Assembly (NCBI GenBank): GCA_027943245.1
Contig: JANDJZ010000125.1
Coordinates: 53,977-117,976 of the forward strand
Source: Acanthamoeba sp. SK_2022b
Lineage: Eukaryota > Discosea > Longamoebia > Acanthamoebidae
DNA: 64,000 nucleotides
Reading direction: 5' to 3'
Shown here: positions 1 to 10,509 of the stretch, piece by piece
Position numbering within the stretch: the stretch's first letter is position 1
How the letters are laid out: the number at the start of each line of letters is the position of its first letter
Notes under the pieces: model-generated
Seen by the model: only the letters and a program-made list of their open reading frames with translations
Databases searched by the model: none
What the model was told of the DNA's origin: nothing
Translations under genes and position numbers: made by a program

Positions 1-97
1 CAGGAGCATCAATAAGAGGGACAAATTCCACAAGCTGCTCGGAGGAGAAAAACTCGACCTGAGCCGGCGAAAGGCCGGTAACCTTCGATTGATCCAT
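1..97 (-). CDS. PSF2: GINS complex subunit PSF2 (5' end, partial)
   Basis: Only the first 32 codons lie in the window, read leftwards from the ATG at 97. The peptide contains LSPAQVEFFSSEQLVEFVP, which matches the conserved N-terminus of PSF2/GINS2 (an 'aEVEFlAE-eLVtIvP'-type block). PSF2 is one of four GINS subunits that join MCM2-7 and Cdc45 in the replicative helicase in the nucleus. The seven residues before the conserved block (MDQSKVT) are a short extension. The rest of the gene is outside the window, so completeness cannot be judged. The family call rests on one short block but the match is specific. Confidence 0.75.
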   Translation of the reverse strand, partial: MDQSKVTGLSPAQVEFFSSEQLVEFVPLIDAP

Positions 98-377
98 TAC
101 CTGTTTGAATTCCTTTAATTGCCACAACCTTGGTTTGTTGTGGTCTTCGCGCCAAAAGGCCCGTCGACAAAAAAGACGCCAAAAAGCTTTACAAGAGAAG
201 CTTGATGTGAGGGGAGTATGTACAGCACCGATCTATTTGGGGACCGTACGCCAACGCCACCACAAATAAATAAGGACCACCCAGCCACGACGTCCCTCGC
301 ACGAGAGGCGAGGATGAGCTGGGAGAAGAACGAAGGGAGATAGAGAGACGGAGAGACGCGTGAAGAGATGAGAGAGT

Positions 378-1565
378 TCAGCAGCAGAGGTAGAGACAGC
401 ATCGATTCCGCCTGGCGTCGGGTCCTCGAATCGCATCTTCGTGGCTGAGGACCGAGCTCATGGCGAAGCCGAAGAGAGCGCACAGCACGAGCGGGATCAT
501 GCCCAGCGCCACCTCCCAGCGCACGTAGACCGACAGCAGCACGACTATGACGACGTCGATGAGGGCCGAGATGAAGGAGAAGAACCACAGGATGCGCGGC
601 GATGACGTAGCCACACCGAGACCGCCGATGAGGTAGGGCACGACGAACACCGCGCAGAGGATGCCAAAATAGAGACCGAACGACATCAGCCGCTCCTGGG
701 AGGGCGAGCACGACTCGTAGACGATGCACGAGACCATGTGCATGAGCCAGCCGCTGAGCGACGTGATGAGCACGATCTCGAGTGAGGCCGCGGCAAAAAG
801 GAACAGATAGATGAACTTGATGACCTTGTACCGCTGCCGCTCGCGGTCCTCGTGCTCGGCCCGCCGTCGCGGCAGCAGCGCCGTGCCCTCGTGGTGTGGG
901 CCCTTGAGCGGCCAGTGCTCGTCTGCTTCGTTGCCCTTGCCCTGGCCCCTAGGAGGGCCTCCGCCGCCGCGCGCTGGCGGCTGCGCTGGTGGTGGCTGCT
1001 TGCGGGGACGCCGTGGGCGCTCGATGAAGTCGTCCTCGATCTCCACGAACTCGGACTCAATCATCTCTTCATCGCCGTCCGCGGCCGGCTTGCCCTTGGG
1101 CGGCTGGTGCGGCCCGCCGCCAGGCGGTCCACCTAGAGGCGCCCCACGACCGCCGCCCGCAGGCGGAGCACGAGGCGGCTGGAAGTTGGAGGGAGGTGGC
1201 CGAGGGAAGCCATCGGCACCTGGTGGTCGAAAGTGAGGTGACCCCATGGCGTGAGGCGGGTGAGGGAACGGGGGCGCGTTGCGGTGAGGCGGCGCGATGC
1301 CAGCCATGCTGGCCAGACCGCCAGGCCCGCCTCGACCCATGCCAGGCCCGCCCATGGAGGCAGGAGGGGGACCGCCTCGACCGGTGCCTGCGGGCCCGGG
1401 ATTGCGGAAGAGGGCAGCCGGGGGCTGATCCCGGCTGAGCCCAGAGGGGTGCGTGGCAAATGGAATGCCGCCCGCAGCTGCGCCGCCCTCAGCCTTGGCG
1501 AAGGGAATCGTGGTAGCCGCGGTAGCCGACGCGTTGTAGAAATTCTTTTCGTCTTTTCTCTTCAT
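378..1565 (-). CDS. Proline/glycine-rich protein with four C-terminal membrane helices
   Basis: Uninterrupted frame of about 395 aa starting at MKRKDEKNF; an in-frame ATG at 1667 exists but its extension looks like leader sequence. Residues ~20-190 are low-complexity Pro/Gly/Arg (GRGG, GGPP, PPRAPP). An acidic patch (DGDEEMIESEFVEIEDD) follows, then basic Pro-rich sequence. The last ~150 residues hold four hydrophobic segments, beginning FIYLFLFAAASLEIV, FGILCAVFVVPYLIGGL, FFSFISALIDVVIVVLL and GMIPLVLCALFGFAM. The layout suggests a long cytosolic disordered tail on a MARVEL-like four-helix bundle. I do not recognise the family. The short Arg/Cys-rich C-terminus could be read-through into an unspliced intron. 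Confidence 0.6.
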   Translation of the reverse strand: MKRKDEKNFYNASATAATTIPFAKAEGGAAAGGIPFATHPSGLSRDQPPAALFRNPGPAGTGRGGPPPASMGGPGMGRGGPGGLASMAGIAPPHRNAPPFPHPPHAMGSPHFRPPGADGFPRPPPSNFQPPRAPPAGGGRGAPLGGPPGGGPHQPPKGKPAADGDEEMIESEFVEIEDDFIERPRRPRKQPPPAQPPARGGGGPPRGQGKGNEADEHWPLKGPHHEGTALLPRRRAEHEDRERQRYKVIKFIYLFLFAAASLEIVLITSLSGWLMHMVSCIVYESCSPSQERLMSFGLYFGILCAVFVVPYLIGGLGVATSSPRILWFFSFISALIDVVIVVLLSVYVRWEVALGMIPLVLCALFGFAMSSVLSHEDAIRGPDARRNRCCLYLCC

Positions 1566-1798
1566 GGGCTCTGGGTCAGAATAATGAACCAGCAGTGATT
1601 GAGGGTTGAAGTGGCTCCCAAACGAGTGAAATGAAACTAATATCTGTTCATCAATGGCGATCAACACGAGGTCTCGCTTCTGTTCCCACGCTTTGAGCCG
1701 AGCGGGAAATTGCTTTTAGGAAAACCCATTGAAAAGAAAAAGAAAGCGGCATTTAACGGTCACTTTGTTCTCTCTTGGCCTCTCGCACGCTCTGAACA

Positions 1799-2527
1799 TC
1801 AGGAAGCGATGTAGACAGGACAGGGGCAGTTCTGCAAGCAGAAATCAGAAGTGGAGCCCATGACCATCCTGTATGTGGCGTTGATTGAGTGTGTAGGGTA
1901 AGCCGTCAGCAGGGAATGCGTGCAAGAGAATTGGAAAAGGCGGAGACGTACTTGGCCAACGTGCCCAGGCCTCTTCTGCCCACCACCACGAGGTCGGGAG
2001 AGAGGGCTTCGATTTGTCCCAGAAGCTCCTCCCTTTCGCTCACGTCGGTCACTACGATCTTCGTTTCAAACCGCACCTGCACCACACCGGGTTGACTGAG
2101 TTTAAGACTCACAACACATCACACACAAACGCAGCCCACGCAACTAAGCGTTGGGCAGAAGGCGTGGCAGGCGTGTGGATGGTTCGTACCTTCTCTTCTT
2201 TGCACCTGAGCTCACAGTCGGCCAGCTTCTTCTTGGCAAAGAGGCGCAGCTGTCGGTCAGGAATGTGCAGCATATCGAAAGGGTCCACCAGGGTTTCAAC
2301 CAACGTACTACGCGCCTGAATCTAGTTGTTGATTTATGCAAGCAAGCATTAACATCCAGATTAAATCTACTTTGATGATCAGATGGCCGAACCATGAGCA
2401 GAACCAGGCGGTCCTTTCGCCCTCTAGAAAGCACGAGGTTGAGGCTCTTCTCCAACGCACGAAAAGAGTTCTCGCTGCCATCAACTGCCGCACAAATCGT
2501 GATTCCTGTCCCCTTGTGCTCTTCCAT
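1799..2527 (-). CDS. Universal stress protein (UspA family)
   Basis: At least three exons. Exon 1 starts MEEHKGTGITICAAVDGSEN with the family beta-1/nucleotide-loop pattern 'aVDGSENS.rALe'. A middle exon carries DPFDMLHIPDRQLRLFAKKK. The next has LGQIEALSPDLVVVGRRGLG, the Usp C-terminal G-rich nucleotide-binding motif. The last exon ends MVMGSTSDFCLQNCPCPVY, matching the family 'GSvSdyvlhnapCPVlvv' end. The splice AA|gtacgtc...acatacag|GATGG joins GLGTLAK to MVMGST in frame. Likely a cytosolic ATP-binding stress protein. The exon 1/2 junction is uncertain because the best acceptor needs an unusual gttcgg donor. Confidence 0.8.
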
Positions 2528-2674
2528 CTGCTCGGCCAAGTGCAATTCTTTTCTTTTATTTCTTTTATTACTTGATAAATAACTCCAACCAGAATAGTCA
2601 GTTCTTGCCCAGTTAAGGTTCCCTGAGATATGCACGGAGAGGCTGCTGGCACGACGCATGGCCGGCAGCTCCCT

Positions 2675-4395
2675 AGTGGTCAAACGAGGCCTCCCACACT
2701 TCGTTCTCGCCGCCCTGGAAGAGGCGCGTGATGGGCAAGTAGTCCGGCCTGTTGTACCGCTTCACGTAGTCTTGCGCGTAGCCCATACCCCTGTGTTGTG
2801 TCGTCGAGAGTTTGTTGGGGAACCTCCTCTACGCAGCTGAATGGGGAAGAGACGGTCGTGGTCTACGCACCTGGCCCTCTCCTGCTGGCTGGCGCCCTTG
2901 CCGATCCAGACAAACACTTCGGCGCCGGTGTCGAAGACGAAGACGTCGTTGTCGTTGAGGGCGTTCTTGCGCACAGTGCCCGACGCCACCTCGGTGAACT
3001 CCAGACGGCCCGACGCATCGCTGAGCCTGCAAGTTCGAGTATGATGAGCCACCACACGGCTGCGCGCGCTCGAATCGAACACAGCAGCGGGGCGTAGTAC
3101 GTACTTGAACAGCTTCTTGGCGGCCTTGGGCGCCTCGTCGTCGTGGCCGCCCGCCTCAGCGGACTTGATCGGCCCGAACCCGCCGAGGAGGCTCCAGAAA
3201 TCGGCCTTCTCCGGGTCGTTGTCGTGCTCCTCTGTCGCAGAACACGATGTCGCCACATTGACACATCAGCCGAGACCACGGCCAGAGACAGTAGAGGCGC
3301 ACTCTTACCCATCACCACCACGCGAGGCTTGCCCTCGCGCTCGTCATCGATGGCGCGGCACAGCTGGGCCGCCTTGATACGCTCCTGCCCGCTCGACTTG
3401 GAGCCGTTCCACTGGTATAGGGTGAGGCCGTTGTCTGGAAGCGAACACACGACACACAAGCGTCAGGCTACGAGACACGTAACATTGGTCAAGTTCAAGT
3501 CGTGATCGCAATTATGCCTTACCGAGGATGAAGACGTCGCCCGAGTTGAGCGAGTCGCGTGAGAGAGGCACTTGCTGCGCGCGCACGGTGCGGCGACCCT
3601 TGAGCTGCAACAGCCTCGGCTAAATGCGCGGAACGAAAGGAGATGGGAACGAGTGAGTGAAGTAGTATTTGTGGGGGAGGGGTGAGTTGAGGGGTGGCCG
3701 TACCTTGTACTCGGTCGGGGAGACGTGCTGGAAGCCCGTCGCGACGCCGCCCTCGAGGATGCGCACGCCATTGGGGAAGTATGAGAGGAAGAGGGGCGAC
3801 TCGTGGCCCTGCACTTCCCTGTGCTGGACGGGCACGTCCTTCAGGTACGTGTCCAGCTCGATTGTCTTGTACACCGCCGTGCCAGCTTCGTCCTACACGC
3901 TACGCGTTAACAAAACCCAACCATGGCAATGGAACTTTGGTGGGAGAGGGGGAAGCTGTGATATCGTACGAGGGTGGTGCTGTCGCCCAGCCAGAAGTGA
4001 ACGTCGTAGCGCAGGCTGCCCGGCCTGCCGTGAGTCTGCAGTACCGAGTTAGGGTGGGCTGATTCAAGATGAGGACAAGGAGAGGGGAGAGAGGTACGTT
4101 GAGCACTATGTAGGAGTCGCCCTCGAAGAAGAGGCCATAGGTCCTTGGGGGGACAGGCACCACCTTGAAGTTTTCTACTCTCCATATGAGCAGACCGGGC
4201 GCCTTGCCGGTCTTGTGCCACTAGATCCGAGTGCACCAGTAAGTAAGGTTTCAGCGTCTTAGAGCAGGCGAGGCAGGCGCAGGCGGGTACCTCGGTTTCT
4301 GTGGCCGCAGCGGTCTCTTTGCACCTCCTCTCTAGCTCGGTGCCCAGCTGTTCGATGTTGGAGCCCACCACGGCGTAGACCTTGGCCTTCTGCAT
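2675..4395 (-). CDS. Severin/fragmin-type gelsolin-repeat protein
   Basis: Multi-exon gene with three gelsolin repeats, the size class of severin and fragmin (~370 aa). Repeat 1: [20 protein letters not shown], then GDSYIVLN and [14 protein letters not shown], then [14 protein letters not shown] and the [16 protein letters not shown] block. Repeat 2: [19 protein letters not shown]. Repeat 3: [20 protein letters not shown] and the end [21 protein letters not shown]. The family is Ca2+-regulated and severs and caps actin filaments in the cytosol. The start [13 protein letters not shown] precedes the first repeat by about 35 residues; an earlier start is possible because the frame stays open upstream. 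Confidence 0.88.
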
Positions 4396-4739
4396 TGTTT
4401 TCTGGAGTGGCTGGAGTGGATAAGCGCTGTCTTTTGTCTGTAGGGTTGTGCTCCCTTGCTTGGCTGCGGTGGATGAGCGGAAAGGCACGGAACACCATTT
4501 TATACTATTGCTTTGCAGGCACCAATCAGCAGCAGGCAGCGCAAGTTGAGCAACGCAGACAACCCGCGAAGCGACAACACGCGATGGCTGCGGGCGAGAT
4601 ACGGCAGTGCTGCAGATTGACGCCACGAGCGTTGCTGTCACCAAACGTCCAACCAGTGAAGACATACATTGCATAGCGTGGCAAAAAACGCCAAAGGGGG
4701 AGATAAAGGCAGGAGCCACTCGACGCCAATCCCCGAGCC

Positions 4740-6968
4740 TTACTGGGGCCGCAGATGAGCGCGCATGATGTGGGCCAGGCGAAGCAGGGCGGTGCGACCC
4801 ACAGCCTCGGGACTCCACCGATGAAGGGCGTCGACTCGAGCATTGGCGCCACGCTCGCGCGCGGCCTCCCGATTGCTCACCACCTCTCTCATCAGACGAC
4901 GCAGCTCGGTACGGCTGGGCTCCGCCCCTGTGCACCAAAGTAAGCAGGTTAGAGGGGTCAGATGGGAGGAAGCGCTAGAGGGCTGGAGAAGGTTGTGTAC
5001 AGTAGTGGCCTTTCCATGGTGGATGCGTGATCTCGGTGAGGCCGTCGATGGGCAGCGGATAGGAGTTGGTTTCATTCATGAACTGTGTTGGCCCTGACCA
5101 AGCCGTGGCGATTGTCTGATGATAGCAAACCATACCAGTCAATGAGAAAACGCACTGGGCAATGGCGCCCATGCGCTGAATATGGCAGTAGGCCATACCG
5201 GGAGCCCCATGCTCATGGCCTCGGCCAGTGGACGACCCTGAGATGTGACCAAAAGTGTGAGGCCTCCTTCAGTGGGTGACGAGGCGGGAAGATGGCCACA
5301 TACCCATCCTTCGCCACGCGTGGGCAGCACGAAGGCCTGCATAGACTTGTAGAGCCGCGGCAGGTCGGTCTGAGGAACATGTGTGTCGATCATGATCAGC
5401 CGCGGGAGCGAGTCGGTCGGCCTGCCCGCAGCCTCGCACACCTGAACTCCGATCTTACGGACCTCGTCGGTAAAGTTGAGCCCTGCCGTATGGTCGTGTT
5501 CACAGTGGTGTGTGCGTGCGTGCGTGCGTGTGCGTGTGTGTACGCCGTGTGAGTGTAGCCACTGGGGAAGGGGCCCGCACGACAAACGCGTGAACCTTTT
5601 TCAGGATGGAATGCGTTGGTGAGCAGGTAGAGCGTGACGTTGTCTGACTTGGTGAACTCCTCATAGAACGCCCGTGCGAGGATATCCCACCCCTTTCTGG
5701 CCTCCCATTTGAAGATGGAGAGAAACTTGAAGTGGTCCTGCGTCTCGGGATAGCCCGGCAGATGGTCGAGAGGCGACGTCGAGTCGGGGTCGAACGTGCG
5801 TACGTCCACCGACTCAGGCATCACCACCAGCTTGTCCGGGTTGACGCCGCTCTTGGCGAAAGACGACACGTGAAAGTCGGTGGGCACCCAGATCTCGGAC
5901 ATCAAGTCTGGCGCGGCATTCGGAACCACAACGATGTGGGTCATTCAGACAGGCCATACACAATGGAGGCTTCACAGAAGTGAACGAACCGCGATTGCAG
6001 CGCTCGATCCAGCCAGCTGGGATGCGATCGGTTTCAAACTGCAGGCGCCGCATGGGGGGTTAGTCTGGCCGGGAGTGTGATCAGCGACGAACAAGCGTAC
6101 CATCGTTCGGCCGACAACATATCGAGCGCCAGTGGGCGGACAGATTGAAGTCTCGTAGAGGGGCGGGTACCAGGCCCCAGCTTCGCTGTGGCACACCACC
6201 ACCGTCTTGTTCATGTCGACCCTCGTATACAGCAAACTCTGCATACAGAACGGCGTGAGTATAGGACAACAGCCAGGCGGGAACAGAGCTCACCTGCAGT
6301 TGATCTCGAACATCGGCTGGTAGACCATGGATGAAGTCCCACCCTATGCCATCACCATGCTAACGCTTGACGTTTCAGCCCTGTTCTCTTCACTTCTTCA
6401 TGCTCCATCCGTACCTGGCTGATTCGCACACGCGTGTGCTTGCTCAACTCGAGCACGAAACTGATGGCCTCGCTGCTGTAGCCTAGAGACTCGCAAGGGA
6501 GGTTAGAGGACGCTACAATGCAACATGCGGGCCAGGTTGATGCATACCTCCGCCACTGAATATAGGGCCAAACCACCACACATGGGGAAGCTCACCCACA
6601 TCCTCTTCGCCTCCCGGGCCATCTTGGGTCGCTGTAGTGCTGTTCGTCAAGTCGGCTGCTTCTTGCTCCGCTGGCGGAGTAACTGGGCTGGTGCGCGGAT
6701 CCTGCGCTGGCACTCCCGAGGTGGAGGTCGCAGGCTCTGCGCTCCATGTATACCAACCGGCAGCAGCCAGCGCAAGCAGGAGGAGGGCGCCGAGGGCAAG
6801 AGGGCCACCAGTCCTGGCACCACTCACCCGTGACGAAACAGCCCGTTTCTCGTCCTTCTTGGTCCGCCGCTCATCGATCTGCTTTCCACTCCGCGAGGAG
6901 GGTGGCTCGGGCGTGGCTTTGCCCTCCGCCTTCCTCGGCACCCGCTGCCGCGGTCTTCTGGCCTCCAT
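4740..6968 (-). CDS. Membrane-anchored glycosyltransferase, GT4 fold
   Basis: The first exon encodes a basic cytosolic tail (MEARRPRQRVPRKAEGK), one hydrophobic helix (GGPLALGALLLLALAAAGW) and a Ser/Thr/Pro-rich stem, the layout of a type II Golgi/ER enzyme. Downstream exons give a glycosyltransferase group 1 core: EIWVPTDFHVSSFAKSGV, VVMPESVDV, FLSIFKWEARKGWD, TLYLLTNAF, and the donor-site EX7E motif EGWGRPLAEAMSMGLPV. Exons are short and introns carry GT/GC repeats. The substrate cannot be told. The start codon is 66 bp from that of the divergent uroporphyrinogen-III synthase gene. Confidence 0.85.
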
Positions 6969-7034
6969 TCGTGGCGATAATGATATGATTTCTTTTGTTC
7001 CAGTCTTTGTTTAAGAGGAAAATAGAGAAAACAA
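6969..7034. promoter_or_regulatory. 66-bp head-to-head intergenic region
   Basis: The start codons of the GT4 enzyme (-) and uroporphyrinogen-III synthase (+) are separated by only these 66 bp, which are AT-richer than either gene. Both promoters or 5' untranslated regions must lie here or inside the neighbouring first exons. No TATA box is obvious. Confidence 0.5.
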
Positions 7035-8163
7035 ATGGCCACGAACAGCAGGAAGAGGACGGTCGTTTTGTTCAAGAGCCCCAGCGAGCCCCTCACAGAT
7101 GACCTCTACTTTCAGGTACGACACACAGTGATGCTGGAGCCAACGTTTGCCACCTTTAACTCTCGTCCTGACCGCGCAGGAGGGGCGTAAGCGAGGCTAC
7201 GAGGTGCGGTTTGTGCCGGTGCTGTCCTTCCGTACGGGCAGAGACGGCAGGGAGAGGCTGCAAGAGGCCCTGCAGGAGGCTCAGCGCTACAGCGGCCTCG
7301 TGGTAACCAGCCAGCAGGCCGTGCACGTACGTGACCCTTCTTCTTGTCTTGCGCGAGCTCACGTCACACCGCGTAGGCTATTGACGAGTGCGGCGTGGCT
7401 TCGGACGCGCTGAGGACATGGGTCGAGGAAGGGAAGAAGCTCTTCTGCGTGGGTCCGCAGACCGCGGACAAACTAGAAGCCACCTTTCGATCAGCCTCCG
7501 ATGGCTTGGGCCTCTCGTTCGCCCTTCGCTTATCTTTCTCTTCTTCCCTCTACTCTTCAGCTTCTCATGCGTCTGTCTCGATAGGCCGTCGGCACTGAGC
7601 GCAGAGAACGGACAGCAGCTCGCGGGGGTGATCGTCAAGGAGTTGGGCGCCGTGGTGGGACACGAGCGACGCCCACTACTTTACCTGTGCGGTAACATTC
7701 GACGGGACGAGCTCCCCACAGCACTCAAGGAGGTACCACGCTGGCCAGTGCCGCTGCTTATGTCGTCGCCCTCTGTCCAACATGTCGCTACTCGCTCGTG
7801 GCGCAGGCCGGCATCGCCTTTGACGAGCTTGAGGTATACGAAACGGTCGCGAGCCCTTCGCTGCCACCGGACCTGGACTGGGGCAAGCCACGCGGTGGAG
7901 AGCGGCAGCGAGTGGACTGGATGTGCTTCTTCAGCCCATCCGGAGTGAAGGCCATCCACGAGGAGCTGCGCAGGCTTGGTGTGGATGCGGTGGGAGAGAC
8001 GACCCCGAGAGTGGCCGCCATCGGTCCCACCACGGCCAAGGCCCTGGCGGACACCTTCGGCACATCGCCCAACGCCACGGCCTCCTCGCCCTGTGCCCTC
8101 GGCCTCTTCGAAGCCATCGAGCAGTGCGCCTCTTCTGCGCCCTCGACTGAACAGAGATCGTGA
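7035..8163 (+). CDS. UROS: Uroporphyrinogen-III synthase (HEM4)
   Basis: Spliced gene starting MATNSRKRTVVLFKSPSEP. Exons read GYEVRFVPVLSF, YSGLVVTSQQAVH (family 'dgvvfTSqnaV'), KLFCVGPQTADKL ('vGekTA'), LYLCGNIRRDELP ('l.g...rd.Lp'), FDELEVYETV, MCFFSPSGVKAI ('i.FfSpSgv') and VAAIGPTTAKAL ('iGpTTa.al'). These are the successive conserved blocks of both half-domains. The enzyme cyclises and isomerises hydroxymethylbilane to uroporphyrinogen III in haem synthesis. No organelle presequence is visible, so it is probably cytosolic. Length is usual for the family. Confidence 0.92.
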
Positions 8164-8248
8164 GCAAACATGTGTCTATTTGCCTCCGGCCATGCACGCG
8201 TGCATCGGCGCAGCACGCAAGCGGAAGTAGAGGAAGAGTGACATGGTG

Positions 8249-8713
8249 TTAGCCGGGGGGCCAGGTGAGCTTGCGGCCACCGAGGAGGTGGATGTGGAGC
8301 CACCTGACGGACTGCTGTCCGTTCGTGCCCTCGTTGATGACGAGCCTGTAGCCGTCGTCCAGCCCCTGCTCGCGAGCTACTTGAGTGGCCACGAACATGA
8401 GGTGGCCTATCAGGGCTTCTTCGTCCTGCTTCACATCACCGATACCTGCAAGTTTGCAGCAACCAGGCTCTCAAAATGAGCATACTATTAATCTGCGCAG
8501 GGAGAAGTGAGTACCGCCGATGGGCTTCTTCGGGATGATGAGAATGTGGGTAGGTGCCTGAGGAGCGATGTCGTGGAAGGCAATCGCGGTGTCGTCCTCG
8601 AACACTTTCTTGGCGGGGATGGTGCCATCAACAATCTTGGCAAAAATAGTGTCCTTGGGATCCACCTTCAAGGCGGAGGGGGTGGCACCGGGCTTGTCGC
8701 CGTCGGATGCCAT
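8249..8713 (-). CDS. HINT-type histidine-triad nucleotide-binding protein
   Basis: Two or more exons: [20 protein letters not shown], then [20 protein letters not shown] and [13 protein letters not shown], then [15 protein letters not shown] and [16 protein letters not shown]. This is HINT1 almost end to end. HINT enzymes are purine nucleoside phosphoramidases. The triad normally reads HxHxHxx; here the first His is Trp ([10 protein letters not shown]), while the central, catalytic His and the third His remain. The frame is open upstream to an ATG at 8866, adding 51 Arg/Ser/Thr-rich residues that look like a mitochondrial presequence. Initiation at 8713 versus 8866 is unresolved. Confidence 0.88.
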
Positions 8714-8973
8714 TCTAACAGGGGGGCGCGAGCTGAAGTTTCGATGTGAAAGTGTAGTAGCTGAAGTGCGCAAAGAAGTGTTGGACGACGAGCAAGTTGC
8801 TGGGTAGATCAGCAGCTGGCGACTCAGTACGTCCAATCTACGGCCTACTCCAATCGCTCTTCTCATGCACGACTGACGCACTTGCGGTTTTCCTTCTTTA
8901 TTTAATTTTGTGCCGTTTTTCTTCAATCCTTTCCTGTTTCCCCCACCAACAACAGCAGCAAGAGGGCGGCCAG

Positions 8974-9545
8974 ATGGGCGTGGTAGGGCTGGGATGTGAC
9001 CTGCTGCATGTGCCCCGCATGGAAGCTGCACTCGGGCGATGGGGGTCGCGACTGCTGCGAAAGGTGCTGCACGCTGAAGAGCTCTCCACTTTTCACCTCC
9101 GGTCGCGCCCAGCACAACCAGCCGTGCTCTACCTTGCCTCAAGGTATGCACCACTACCTGGTGGTTAGAAAAGCACTTGACACTCTCCAAATAATAACTA
9201 TTATTTGAGAACAAATCAATAAATCGTTGACATGGTGGCCACCACGCAGGTGGGCGGCAAAAGAGGCGGCGTTCAAGGCATTCGGTCGTGGCAGAGGTGA
9301 GGTGCTGTTCACAGAAATGAGGGTGGCCAACGAACCAACAGGTACTGCTCTGCAGGCTCGCAGTTAGCTCGGGCATAAGCAGCATTGCTCACCGCTGTTC
9401 ACCGCCCATTCCAGGAAGGCCTGTGCTCGTGTTGGAGGGAAAGACCAAGAGGCTGGCCGGCGAACTTGGCATCACTCGAACGCACTTAGCCATCTCGCAC
9501 GAACGTTCCTATGCTCTCGCTCACGTGATCTTTGAAAGGGACTGA
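8974..9545 (+). CDS. Holo-[acyl-carrier-protein] synthase, AcpS type
   Basis: Three exons. Exon 1 has [19 protein letters not shown], the AcpS motif 'GiDlv.i.Ri'. Exon 2 joins at [20 protein letters not shown], the catalytic 'WaaKEAaaKA' block. Exon 3 has [18 protein letters not shown] ('lSHe..yA.A.v'). The spliced product is about 125-130 aa, the short bacterial/mitochondrial AcpS size rather than the double-length Sfp type. It transfers the 4'-phosphopantetheine arm of CoA to an acyl carrier protein. There is no presequence from the 8974 start; an in-frame ATG at 8797 would add ~59 residues including a hydrophobic stretch and polyglutamine. It is divergent from HINT. Confidence 0.9.
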
Positions 9546-9665
9546 CCGCCAAAGCAATCACCAACGGCACCGGTGCCTAGCTGAGCAATGTACACCCACC
9601 GCTGCGGGAACACGGCGATTAAAAATAATAATCCGGTTTATTTACTTTTTTTCACTCCCGAGAAG

Positions 9666-10509
9666 ATGAAGGCAAGAGGAAGAGGCCAGACCAGCACGAA
9701 AGGCAACACTGGCAAGAGCGCCCAGCAAAAGGTCCACGATGCGGTAGTGCTGGCTGCCACCACCGACTTTCACATTCTGCGCAAGGTTTGGCACGTCGTT
9801 GGCGGCCTCGGACTGGCAGTGGGCTACGCCGGCTGGCTTTCCTGGTCAGAGGGGGCCATTGGCCTTGGAGTTCTCTTCTCGCTCTTCGCCATCTTCGAGC
9901 TGGCGCGGCAGCGTAGTGCCGCTCTTAATAACATCGGATTGAAGGTAATGGGGCCCTTGCTGCGGAGTCACGAGGCCAGCGGCCTTTCGGGGTCGTTCTA
10001 CTTCTTTATGGGCGCGTTTGTCGTCGTGTTGCTCTTCCCGAAGCCCATCGCCGTCCTCTCTTTGGCCTACCTCAGCTGTGGCGACCCTGTTGCCTCTGCC
10101 GCCGGGTACTGCTCTTTTCGCTCACATTTTATTTAATCTCGCTCTTCGTTAATTCTCTCATTCATCGACGCTGCTTAGGATCCTGTGTGGACGTGGGCCT
10201 TGGAGCTTAAAGAACGGCAAGTCGCTGTGTGGCGCGCTTATGGGAGGACTAGTGTGTGGACTGCTGACATGGTACGGTCTCGACTTGCTCTACGTTGCGC
10301 CCACGCCCTACGAGCGTCTGGTGGTGACGCTCATCGGCGCTCTGGTGCCGGGCCTCACTGAGCTCCTCACACCTGCCCATCGGCCGCGTCCCTTCCCCAC
10401 CGACGACAACTTCCTCATCCCCATCACGTCAGCCCTCGCGCTGACTGCTGCCTCCTGGATGCACGCCCTCCCAACTGTGTCTAATACAGCCTTCCTTTTG
10501 CCCGCTTAG
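9666..10509 (+). CDS. DGK1/dolichol-kinase-like CTP-dependent lipid kinase
   Basis: Two exons joined at GCCGCCGG|gtactg...tgcttag|GATCCTG. The N-terminus is basic (MKARGRGQTSTKGNTGKSA). The family 'RK.wH..gG' block is present as LRKVWHVVGGLGLAVGYAG. The family 'lS.GDp.As..G......nGKSl.G' block appears as LAYLSCGDPVASAAG and LKNGKSLCGALMGG. At least six hydrophobic helices are visible. The family (yeast Dgk1, Sec59, plant VTE5) uses CTP to phosphorylate diacylglycerol, dolichol or phytol in the ER membrane. Diacylglycerol or dolichol is likely, but the substrate is not readable from sequence. An upstream in-frame ATG at 9588 looks non-coding. Confidence 0.78.
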
